NCBI GenBank assembly: GCA_004325065.1
Contig: PITI01000127.1
Location: 1 to 20,332 of the forward strand
Length of the DNA: 20,332 nucleotides
Direction of reading: 5' to 3'
Source of the DNA: Hamiltosporidium magnivora
Lineage: Eukaryota > Microsporidia > Dubosqiidae
Shown: piece by piece, positions 1-9,124 of the stretch
Position numbering within the stretch: position 1 is the first letter of the stretch
Layout: each line of letters begins with the position of its first letter
Made by a program: the position numbers and the translations under genes
The notes under the pieces: model-generated
Databases searched by the model: none
Told to the model about the DNA's origin: nothing
The model's input: the letters and a program-made list of their open reading frames with translations, nothing else

Positions 1-2811
1 ATTTATCTTCTTCTTTTATATGCATTTGCAATTTTTCAGAGCTTAGGCTCGGTTTTACCCTTATGTCTGTTCATCTTCCACCTATTTATATTCATTTTGT
101 TCCCTTTTCTCGAATAAATTTATTCTTATGCGGAGTTTTATTTATCTGTAAAAATCATGTTATTTAACTTATGATTATTGGTAATTTATCTAGGAATAAA
201 TGTATACACATTTTTATAAAAAAATCTTTCAAGGTAATCAAGTATAAGGTTCCACCAAGCTATTTAAGCAAAATTGTTTTGTGTAATAATTAGATAGCAC
301 ATGAATTTATTAAAGAGAAGAATGGTAGAAAAGCATCAATTTTATCATACAATTTTTTCTGTAACTAAACTGCTTTAAAGAACTCAAGCAAGTGATGCAA
401 TTTTTTTTTAAATCAGAACCTTAGAAAAATTTAAAAACTAAATTTATTATATTATTCTTGATAAATAATATAATTTATAAGAAAATTTATGAATTTAATT
501 TCAAATGTTTTTTTGAACCAATGGGACATTTTAATTGTTTTTTTGCTCAGTCCTACTCACTATTATTGGGTGTGTAAGATTTATGAACAAATAGAAAGAC
601 TTTTTCTTAATTGAAACACTTATATTGGTGTCTTGTTGTGTTTAAACCAATTAAACATTTCGAGGTGAGTCGTCGTGTCGGGCTATTACTATTTTATAAA
701 TGATTAAGATCCTAATTCTAAATTTTAAAATTCGCATCCATCTGTAGTTTTTTTCGTTTTTTTATGCTCATTTCATATTTTACTTAATCTCAATAACTTC
801 CAATTTGTTTTTAAGACACAACCATATTTACATAGAAAAAAAAATATAAATACCAGGCTATATCACCTTGGCTTTGGTTTTAATATGACTAAATGTTTTC
901 ACACCATCTTGACATATGTGCAGCCGATTTTCTAGAGTTACATTTTGACGTCGCCTTGCTGAAGCAAAAATGCAATTTAATTTGAATTCAATACAAGAAT
1001 ACCGCCTGGTTAATCTACTTTTATATTTATTTAAACTCTCGATGAATCATGCTTCTTTCTTACATATTTTTTCTGTCATTCTATAACTTCTCTTGTAATT
1101 TTATGGCTTTCATTTTGTTAAAAAATTTTCTTTTAACTTCCTTCTAATTCTTCTCATTATATCTCATTATAAGTTTTAATATATTTAGATAGATTCTAAC
1201 TAAAAAAGATGTGTTTAATATCTTTTTTATTGAAAGTTATTTGATTCTGGTAGATACTTTATTTTTTCTTTCCAGAGCATTCAAGAATCGAAAACCATAT
1301 GATTGATATATAAATCAGAGCCAAGATAAACTAATTCGAATTTAAATCAAGGCTGAAACATACACTTTTTAGCCCTCCCGGGATGTATTTTTTTGTATAT
1401 TCATAAAACCAACTGCATAGTCTTACATATGAATTGATCTCTTAAGATCCAATTACTTCTATATGATAACTAATAGAGGATATTACGGCTTATCATTGTA
1501 TGAAATATATTTTTATAATCTTTTCAATATAGAACACCTTTCGCAAACAATAAAAGCTTCTCTCGAACTCATTCAAATGTAAATGGCATTTGTTTTCCTT
1601 TGCAATCTCCTAATATTCCTTCAAATTTCTTAGCATCGATTCTTCTATAGATCCACCAGTTTTTTTATAATACCAATTGCTTTTTGCGTATTTTTTTGAA
1701 CATCTCTAACCTATATTTCATGGAAATATTGTACTTCTACTCTCATAAGCTTAAATTCTTTCTATATTTTGTAACTTAGAATCACAATAATCAGAGATAC
1801 AATCATACAAGAAATATATTGGTATGCATGACCACCTAGAATACTTTTATATAGTTTATTTACAAATTTTAGATACATAACACAAATCAGAAGTTAAAAA
1901 TGAATTATTTATAGATTAAGTTCTTTAAATTTCTTGCTGGTCATTATTTCAGACTTTACTTATATAATTTCGTGCTTTGATATTTTTGACTTATGAAATA
2001 TTTCGGTCATCAGTGCATTTTACAAATAATCATAAAAAGATAAACGTAAAATCTTATTATATCTATGTTTTCTTATGGTATTTTTATAATGGATTAGACC
2101 AATCATTAAATCGAACAGCTTTTTGTCTTTTACACACCTCTAGCTACTCGAGATTAATCGAAAGATAGCCATTCTCTATTGAAATGTGATAATGCCAGTT
2201 TTATATAACTTTTTGTCGTTTTCATAAAAAAGCTTGAACTTTTGTTTGTCAGAATTGTAACGAAGCTCGGTTATGAAGTGCTCCGTGTAATCAAATTAGT
2301 AATTTCTAATTTTAACAAAATACCTTGCTATATATTTTTTATACATACGTTGTACAATATCAAGAGAATGTTTACGAAACTAAATAAGTTAGATAATAAA
2401 TGCATTATAAATACTTTCCCCATATATTTTAAAAAAAATGAATGTTGTATTTATTGAATACTATCTAAAATGAACAGTCTGAATGGTGTTTTATAAGAAT
2501 CATATCAGATAATCTACTACGATTTTATCGACCAAGCCAATGGTTTACCAAAAAATAAGAAGTTTTATCACGATTATTCACCTGACTTGATTTGAATTCT
2601 CAGAATATATATGATAAAATTTAGTCATAATTGCCCAGAATACCGTACACATTTCCAAATATCTCTTTTATTCTAGAAATTGTAGCTTTTGCTTTAGATA
2701 TATAATGACACATTTATTATTTATTAGCTACATTTCGTTGTGTTTGATCTTATTCACCTAAAATTATTTAATGACACGCTAAGCCTTTTTAAGTAAGTGA
2801 TTTTTCATTTA
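1..2811. other. AT-rich gene-free spacer, left part
   Basis: No reading frame longer than about 70 codons is convincing here. The + strand is visibly T-rich through most of the stretch. Small features are a perfect 2 x 10 bp tandem repeat at 1152-1171, a short G+C-rich patch at about 661-683, and a CCCGGG hexamer at 1377-1382. On the minus strand, 1654-1493 reads with a single stop (TAG at 1612-1610), which is too short to call. I see no tRNA T-arm motif and no copy of the family promoter. Confidence 0.6.
1152..1171. repeat. Two-copy 10-bp tandem repeat
   Basis: The unit TCTCATTATA occurs twice back to back without a mismatch. It is short and could be replication slippage in low-complexity DNA. 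No function is implied. Confidence 0.7.
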
Positions 2812-3788
2812 TTAGTTTTCTAAAGATTTATTTAGAAAGTATGAACCCAAAAAAATTCTATCAATGTATTGTTGCCATACTTTGGTTTCTATTGTATCCT
2901 GCTTTTCATTATATAGTTTACAAGCTTTTATGATTCGCTGTATGTCTTTTTCTGTACAAGTAAATGCGATTCGACATATCTCTTCAATTCAATCAATTGC
3001 GATAAACTTAGGTATATATGCTTTTCACACAAAGATTTTTAGTTTGAACGCAAGTTTTATATCTTTATTTTCGCCTTTTAAATCAAATCATTTACCCAGA
3101 GTTATGTACTTGAGGAGATAATTTAAAAAACATGACTCGAAGCGAAATTTGTAATCCCAGTTCGGTAGTTACTCCCTGTCTATTGTTTTCCTTTTTTATT
3201 TCATTGCATTTTACTTTCTAAAAAATAAAATTTTTGGCCGAAAATTTTTTTTATTTGCACGTGTCTATTATCATAGCCATATCTTAAGGAATTCTTCGAA
3301 ATTTCGTCTGTGTGAAAAATAAACTCAATGTTCATTCTTCGACTCAGCTTACACGCATTTGTATCACATTGACAGACTTAGAAGGCTTCCTTCGAGAAAA
3401 AATCGATTAAAATTGATTTTATTGGATTGAACATCTTATCAGTGCTATTTAATCTAAAGGTTAAGGAATATATTGGACGAAAACACGGTTTTAGCACAAC
3501 TTTTGTTGTTTTTAAATTTTTGGCTTTGTTTCGAATGTGTTTTCTGATTTGGGAAGGCCGTTGAATGGTATTGATCTGTAAGTGTGAATTTGCGTTATAT
3601 TTATCTTTTCTGTACAATATATTATTACCCGCTGTTTTTTTTATTTTGTTTTTTGCATTTATTTTAAACCAAATACTTTCAACATACATATATTTGATAA
3701 TTAAGTTCATTCATATCGTAAAATACGAGAACAGAGATCGAATTTGTGATATGAAAACGAAAAAGAATATTTGCCAAAAACTTGAGTT
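2812..3788 (-). pseudogene. Possible decayed minus-strand gene, unidentified
   Basis: Reading leftwards from 3788, one frame runs to 3126 (221 codons) with only four stops: TGA 3713-3711, TAA 3380-3378, TGA 3203-3201 and TAG 3182-3180. About 17 stops are expected at this base composition. The longest clean piece is 110 codons from an ATG at 3710. A second frame then continues from 3168 to 2812, with TGA at 3090-3088, 3027-3025 and 2991-2989, and a final 58-codon open piece ending at TAA 2814-2812. Five of the seven internal stops are TGA, although TAA should dominate in AT-rich DNA; this fits C-to-T or G-to-A decay of CGA or TGG codons. The predicted peptide is basic and Asn/Lys-rich, and I recognise no domain. 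Alternatives are chance, or small real ORFs. The + strand frames over the same bases look like its shadow. Confidence 0.3.
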
Positions 3789-3892
3789 TTAATTTAATCG
3801 GAAAGATCACATTTACCGTTCGATTGTTTTCAATACAGTATAACAATATAATCCTTTTTTACACCTATTAATCGGTTTTAATTAATATATTT

Positions 3893-3944
3893 ATCAGATA
3901 AAATGAATTTATAAAAGTATTTAAAAATTTCTGTTTACTAAGTT
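3893..3944 (+). promoter_or_regulatory. Conserved 52-bp promoter/leader block of gene 1
   Basis: ATCAGAT lies at -52, a canonical TATAAAAG at 3910-3917 (-35 to -28), AGTAT at -29 and CTGTTT at -14 relative to the ATG at 3945. The same elements sit at the same distances, without gaps, before the other two family members (38/52 identical to gene 2, 39/52 to gene 3). The AAATTT-containing core resembles the AT-rich signals described upstream of microsporidian start codons. An ATG at 3903 inside the block meets a stop after three codons, so it cannot be the gene start. The TATA position implies a very short 5' leader. Confidence 0.7.
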
Positions 3945-5276
3945 ATGGATCTATGGATCGGAAAGCTGCAAATTTTAATGTTGATATTTTATATGTCTAC
4001 AATGTTGACAACAAATGATGATAAATATACAGTATGTGATTTTGATGAACAGCTTACTCATGTTGCAAATTTTTTTTATGTAAAAACCAAAGAAACACTG
4101 AAAAAATTCGCAGATTCCGATTTCTATGATGTTAAACTTCAAGAGCGTCATTTAGCTCCTGAAATAAATGAAGCTATTTGTAATTTTGTTAATTCATCCA
4201 CTTCTACAAATTTTAATATTTTTTTTGATTCAGATTGTAAAATCGTAAGATCGAAAAAAAATCCAGATATTTTACATCTGTTAGAATTACGAAAAATAGG
4301 AAAAGGAAATTTTTTTTTCGAAATCAAATATATTGATAGGAATAACAAGGAACTTTGTTACCGACAAAGACATATCGTTTTTGGAAACAAATTTTTAAAG
4401 CATCTTTTGAAAAATATTTTTAATACAACATTAATATTTCGAAAATTTTATATCAATCTGATGGGAGGATTAGTGAGTTCTTGCAGATATAGTCATTCAA
4501 ACTATAGGTTTATAATTTTTGATCCCGAGATTTCATTCGAACACGTCATTGGATTACCAAATAAAAGATTGGCTTTTTATTCCTCTAAGAATTTAATTGC
4601 TTTTAAATCGACGGTAACAACCAAACTGAAACTATCCGGGAAATTACCAGTCATTTCTGATGCTCAGGATTTAAATTTAATACTGAAAGAAAAGTGCAAA
4701 ATTTTCCAGCAATTAAACCAAGAGTACAGTATAAAAGCCTGTTGGAGGTGTAGAAATATATATAAAGAAGACATTGATTATAATACATCCAATTTGCTAC
4801 ATAGTTTTTATTCTATTATAACCTTCAGAACTGATTGTATAAAGGAATTTAGTGACAACTGTAATAATGATTCATTAAGTTCCAACTTGATAAAAAACGA
4901 ATATTTTATTGAATATAAGGCCACTTACGATGCTCCAATAGAATCTTTAAATTTTAGAAAAGAAATAAGAATTGATTTTAGCCTACACAAAAAACCATAC
5001 GTCTTCACATTATTTCTAAAAGAACATACACATTTTGAAAAAAAATTCTCGTTAAATTTTTCTCTCTTTTCAAGCGATGAACTCTTTGAAATATTATCAG
5101 ATTATAATTTAAACGTAACAAACATTGTTGATAAGGTAGCAAAATTTGAAAAATTTTTCTATGATTTCCCCCTTGAGAATTCTTCTGTGTATAAATATGA
5201 ATATTTTGTAAAGAATTTATGTAAAGAGTTATACCGGCGAATGCTAATGGATAAATTAGCAATTATCTACTGGTAA
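3945..5276 (+). CDS. Uncharacterised secreted family protein, copy 1 (443 aa)
   Basis: I do not recognise the family. The ORF is intact and unspliced, with TGG for Trp and a TAA stop. Residues 1-8 (ending GK-LQ) are followed by a hydrophobic run at about 10-22, a likely signal peptide, so the product should enter the secretory pathway. Blocks shared with both paralogues are SDFYD (58-62), PEINEAIC (72-79), LIFRKFY (163-169), YRFIIFDPE (187-195), GLPNKRL (203-209), TKLKLSGKLP (226-235), IKACWR (263-268) and a C-terminal NIVDKV (393-398). Residues about 335-376 alternate hydrophobic and charged residues, suggesting beta-strands. No catalytic motif, GPI signal or second membrane segment is evident. 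The start is fixed by the promoter block 52 bp upstream. An AATAAA lies 9 bp after the stop. The protein is closer to the broken copy 3 than to copy 2. A lineage-specific secreted, possibly host-directed, role is inference only. Confidence 0.9.
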   Translation: MDLWIGKLQILMLIFYMSTMLTTNDDKYTVCDFDEQLTHVANFFYVKTKETLKKFADSDFYDVKLQERHLAPEINEAICNFVNSSTSTNFNIFFDSDCKIVRSKKNPDILHLLELRKIGKGNFFFEIKYIDRNNKELCYRQRHIVFGNKFLKHLLKNIFNTTLIFRKFYINLMGGLVSSCRYSHSNYRFIIFDPEISFEHVIGLPNKRLAFYSSKNLIAFKSTVTTKLKLSGKLPVISDAQDLNLILKEKCKIFQQLNQEYSIKACWRCRNIYKEDIDYNTSNLLHSFYSIITFRTDCIKEFSDNCNNDSLSSNLIKNEYFIEYKATYDAPIESLNFRKEIRIDFSLHKKPYVFTLFLKEHTHFEKKFSLNFSLFSSDELFEILSDYNLNVTNIVDKVAKFEKFFYDFPLENSSVYKYEYFVKNLCKELYRRMLMDKLAIIYW

Positions 5277-5284
5277 AGTTTTTG

Positions 5285-5290
5285 AATAAA
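5285..5290 (+). terminator. Possible polyadenylation signal of gene 1
   Basis: AATAAA begins 9 bp past the stop codon. The flanking bases (AG-TTTT after the TAA) are also found after the equivalent TAA of the broken copy 3, so the 3' flank is homologous, though copy 3 has GTAAAT instead. In such AT-rich DNA the hexamer alone is weak evidence. Confidence 0.3.
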
Positions 5291-5598
5291 TTCGGTTCTT
5301 TGTAAGTTTTACCAATTTTGATTTACGCTTTATTCTGTACATTTGAGTTTATCTATGGCCTTGTTTCTTTTGTCAAATTTTTCGAAGTTTTTATTTTATT
5401 AAATATTTAAGGTTAAGCCCGCCTAAAAGTTTTTTTAAGGGTTTATACACGTTTACATTGAGTATATTTTTGTTATTTAACCTTTTTATACATTTTTATG
5501 GTCTTGGGTGCTCATTTAAATTTTTTTGTCGGTAAATTATGTTCTTAAACCTATATGCTTCTGAAAAAAACCCAACTGGGAAGCCCGGGACGTTTAAA

Positions 5599-5620
5599 CA
5601 TACTTTAAGCATACTTTAAA
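5599..5620. repeat. Two-copy 11-bp tandem repeat
   Basis: The unit CATACTTTAA(G/A) occurs twice in tandem, followed by a partial third copy (CATAAA), just downstream of GTTTAAAC (5592-5599). It is a short slippage-type repeat. Confidence 0.6.
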
Positions 5621-5861
5621 CATAAATATTTTATTTTCTATTATTCATAATGTATATAACTGTTTTGTAATTTAATTTTTTACGACTATTTAATCAAACT
5701 AAATCTAAAGTAATAAATTATATCGAAATATTCTAAAGAAGACTAAAAATTCCAATTTTCCGTTTCTTTCAAATCATTAATATTAAATTAAAAAGAGCAA
5801 AAACTGAACTAAAGTAATAAATAAACGCAAAGGTAGACAATAAAAAGTATTGTAGCTATAT

Positions 5862-5939
5862 CCCCAACCGTCTAGTAGAAGAATTGACGTATATTATTCT
5901 CTGCATTTTGTAAAATGCGACTATTCCTACAGGCTGGGG
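5862..5939. ncRNA. Nested inverted-repeat domain, possible structured RNA (part 1)
   Basis: This 78-nt segment is about 42% G+C in a roughly 22% G+C setting. Arms nest. CCCCAACC (5862-5869) pairs with GGCTGGGG (5932-5939), with one mismatch. GTAG-aa-GAAT (5875-5884) pairs with ATTC-CTAC (5923-5930), with a two-base bulge. An apical GCATTTT/AAAATGC hairpin (5903-5909/5912-5918) sits inside. It is tRNA-sized but has no T-loop or D-arm, so it is not a tRNA. On the minus strand it would be followed by a T5 run (5846-5842), as a pol III transcript would need. I cannot match it to SRP, RNase P/MRP, U-snRNA or 5S RNA. It could also be a fossil mobile element. The strand is unknown. Confidence 0.3.
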
Positions 5940-6010
5940 TTTGCAAAGAGCCAACAACCTATCTTTTGTAATCATTCTGTTAGGAAACCCGAGAAAGTAA
6001 ATAAACCCTC

Positions 6011-6091
6011 TCTAAAATGACCGGTGGACGGTATTAATGAGAGCTTACAAGGCCCATGCAGGGCTATAGTCCCGAAAATGACGATTTTAGA
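6011..6091. ncRNA. Second inverted-repeat domain, possible structured RNA (part 2)
   Basis: This 81-nt segment is about 44% G+C and is closed by a perfect 8-bp stem, TCTAAAAT (6011-6018) with ATTTTAGA (6084-6091). Inside are two small hairpins, ACCG-GTGGA-CGGT (6020-6032) and GCCC-ATGCA-GGGC (6052-6064), giving a three-way-junction-like layout. It lies 71 nt from the first domain and may belong to the same roughly 230-nt element. Reading frames through it are broken by stops in the frames I tried. No RNA family is recognised. Confidence 0.25.
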
Positions 6092-9072
6092 CCTTTCTAT
6101 ATAATAATATTATTTTACAACCAAAAATTTTTAGAACACACTGACGGGCTTTAAAACCTATTCTCTTCGTCGCACATATCTTCCGTTAGTTTTTTTGGCT
6201 CTTAAAAATAGAATATCATATCCTGAATTTGTCCTAGCACGTAATTGTATATTATACGACAGCTAATATAATCTCTATATAGCATCCATCAAAATTTAAC
6301 CTTTTCATTTGTTGAGCAAACAGGATCAAGATTTGCTTAAATGTGCTGACAGAGGAGCTAAAGTACTATAAAGAACATTTAGATATTAGTGAGTCCTGTT
6401 TTTCTAAAATTCACAAGTACATAAACAACCAAGAAGAAACTATTAAGATTTTAACACGCAATCTGCTGCTTCGAACTTTTTTATTTTTCTAAATATATCT
6501 TTATGAACACAGAAAAGATTTTTAATAATATTATTATATACATGGTTATATAGGTGAACAAACAAAAGATTAAAATTTTACTTGCACGAATAGATAAGAT
6601 ATAATCTAATAAGAAATCTGCTATATACTTCAAAAGGTTATAAAGTTTGATCATCATTTAATATAGGTTATGTAAAGATAAAAACCGAAATGATTTAAAG
6701 AAAACATATACATATATTAAAATAAAAGTGCGCACGATTTTAAGGATTCTTTTATTTGTATAGGATAGATCAAAACTTTTAAATTTTCAGACTATAAATG
6801 TAAACTCTAAAAAATCAGAATAATAAAGTTTTTAACAATGAAAAAAGCTTTCGTGAATATACATAGGAAAATAAATCAGTAAAATGCTATAGAATTGATT
6901 TCAAATGCCAGTATATTTTTACTCAGGCAAAATATAAAATATACAAATTGACTTGAACAAAGTTTTCTGGGTTGCCTATCTCGTCTCTTTCATTGCTTTT
7001 TTTTGTTTCTTTGTACCTAATAGATTGAGTCTGCCTAGATGAAAATCCAAAGAGGAAAATTTAAATGATACTAATTTGAAAAAAACTTATATGTTTATGA
7101 AATCTTAGGTTAGAAAAATTTTGTAAATAAAAGATAAGGTCAAGTAAAATTTGGCATATAGTATATTTGATAGAGGCAAAAAAACAATTTTACAATCACA
7201 ATTTAAATTGTTCAAAAAATTTATTTTTAAATTTTTTTTCTTTGTTACGATTAATACAAATGCAATACCAAGATTAACTACTGGTATAGGTAGTCGACTT
7301 TCTGTAATTACTTTATGAATTTAGATGGTGTTTGTTGCGAAACGATTAATGAACAAAGAAACTCTTGTTTTGGCATAAAAAACCTTTAATCTATCAGATC
7401 CCAGTTTTAAGAGGATAATAAAGAATAAAAAAATAACACTATCGGTATAAAGTGATAGATTTATTAAAATAGATATAAAATATTTAATTAAAAGAGTAAT
7501 TTGAAGATCAGAACTTACAATACTATACATTCTGTTATAATATGACGTTTTTAAGTAGACGTTGTGTCATAACAAATAGCTAAAAATAGAACAAAGGTTT
7601 GAAGAAAATACAGCTTAAAATAAATTAATCAGCAAAAATATTACGCTAATTAATCTATGTAATTATCTTTAGCTTAAAAATGTAGAAATTCGATCATAAA
7701 AAAAAGTATTCTTAGTATATTTTTTTTGATTGTTTGTTAAAAACAAATGGTGTCTATTTCTAAACTAATATGAAGTTAATTAAGTACCTGTCTAGATAGC
7801 AGAAAAATGAGCCTGATAATGATTTTTTTTGCCTTTTATATGAGGCTGTTTTGATTTTTGCTTGTACTAATACATGTAACTTTAAATTTTAAACAACATA
7901 TCGCGTAATTTTTAAGAAAAAAAAAAGTATTTATTAAATGGAGAACCTAACTTAGAACAGAAAGAAAAATCTACGAATAATTGAAGGAAATATTTTTTTG
8001 AATAGAAATCTATATTTTAAAATTTTTGGCATTATAGTTACTCAAATATACTCGATTTACTTACCGGTCTGAGAAATCTGTAACCTTCCCACTGTTGGTA
8101 GCAGGATCCCTAACCAATAGCCATTAATTCTATATTAGAACGATTTTCTTTTGGTCAAGATCTGTGTTCTACAAGAAATACCATAAAATGTATCCTAAAT
8201 AGTCTGCATATACGTAAAAAACGTACTTTATATCAAGTCTAATATTTAAAAAATTAATTTAAACTCTTTTTGAATTAGATAGAAGATTTGGTTCGAAAAA
8301 GTAGGCCAGAGTTAGGAATAATATCAAGTATTTAATACAAAAAGTTAATAACAAAAATACTTTCCACAACTCACATACGTAAATTTAGCCAAATAAAGAC
8401 GAATAAACGCTTCATTCATCATAACTATATATTTTTAACGAAAAAACTGAAAATAATTATTTTGTAGCAAATATTAAAAGTATAAATTTATATAAGGAAC
8501 ATTTTAATAGAAAAAAGATATCTGAAATACAAAAATACAAAAAAAGAACATTTTTTTTAAATTTGAAATATATCTCTTTTAAAATTGCAATTTTAATATT
8601 AGTTACACACATATCAGTGATATAGGCTTAATTATCAAATTGTTTTTGAAAATTATCGAATGAAATATTTTAATTTAGTAATTTCTCCGAAAAAATATTC
8701 AAATAAAAATGTAAATTTCTCAAATCACCTTCTGTTTTATATCGTCCTATGTCTCATTATCATTTCATTATATAAAAAGTTATATTTGACCTAAATCTTA
8801 AATTAATATTTCTTACATAATTACGTAATCTAAAATTTTCAAATATATGACAGAGAATTATAATAGACGCATTACAAATATTTATTCGTCGTAGATCCAA
8901 TTTAATTGAAAAAATTGTATTTTGATTATATATATTAAACTGGAATTACTATTTTATCTATTTAATTTAATCGATACAATTCAATAGAATTTAGAAAAAT
9001 CGAACTAAATAGAACTTTTATCAAAAATTCTCAAAAATTTTAATTTAATTTTTTAATTTGTCTATTTGATTT
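6092..9072. other. A-rich gene-free spacer between the structured island and gene 2
   Basis: The + strand is A-rich through most of this stretch, and reading frames are short. A 58-codon stop-free segment at 6316-6492 is listed separately. At 8050-8130 there is a small G+C-richer patch with TTGGT (8095-8099) facing ACCAA (8113-8117) around a GGATCC. A half-match to a tRNA B box at about 8289 has no supporting arms. No promoter block of the family type was found. Confidence 0.55.
6316..6492 (+). pseudogene. Short open segment, possible gene fragment
   Basis: There are 58 stop-free codons between TGA (6313-6315) and TAA (6490-6492), with no ATG near the left end. The composition is mixed, with Glu-, Lys- and Cys-containing stretches rather than the low-complexity residues of the surrounding spacer. 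At this base composition, runs of this length are expected by chance several times in 20 kb, so this is only a candidate fossil. No domain is recognised. Confidence 0.12.
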
Positions 9073-9124
9073 ATCTGATTAAATTATGTTTTATAAGTAT
9101 TTAAAAAATTCTGTTTCTATCATT
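9073..9124 (+). promoter_or_regulatory. Conserved 52-bp promoter/leader block of gene 2
   Basis: ATCTGAT at -52, TATAAG at -33 to -28, AGTAT at -29 and CTGTTT at -14 are counted from the ATG at 9125. It is 41/52 identical to the block before gene 3 and 38/52 to that before gene 1, without gaps. The block contains an ATG (9086) that is open into the gene, but it lies upstream of the TATA-like box and is not conserved in the paralogues. Confidence 0.7.

Larger units (their letters stand above)
5277..5861. other. Spacer after gene 1
   Basis: No gene is seen. It holds the possible poly(A) signal of gene 1, a CCCGGG hexamer at 5583-5588 inside a C/G-run patch (CCCA...GGG...CCCGGG, about 5570-5590) and an 11-bp tandem repeat at 5599-5620. 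The strand bias changes from T-rich to A-rich at about 5650. Confidence 0.6.

Noticed and set aside
1493..1654. Minus-strand stretch of 54 codons with one stop and a plausible-looking peptide
   Set aside because: It is too short. The low stop count is not unusual given the number of frames inspected, and it has no similarity to the family or to the other candidates.
2864..3121. 85-codon + strand frame with ATG
   Set aside because: It is antisense to the stop-poor minus-strand segment. Its length is close to chance at this base composition, and it has no promoter block and no recognisable domain.
3565..3792. 75-codon + strand frame with ATG, hydrophobic N-terminal half, just upstream of gene 1
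   Set aside because: It lies opposite the longer stop-poor minus-strand frame. Its Phe/Leu/Ile content is what the complement of an A-rich coding strand gives, and no promoter block precedes it.
5323..5345. Minus-strand C-T-E stretch after gene 1, similar to the weak motif of the minus-strand candidates
   Set aside because: Only three or four residues match before a stop, with no continuation of the motif.
9086..9124. N-terminal extension of gene 2 from the upstream ATG
   Set aside because: It encodes the conserved promoter block, is absent from the paralogues and displaces the signal peptide.
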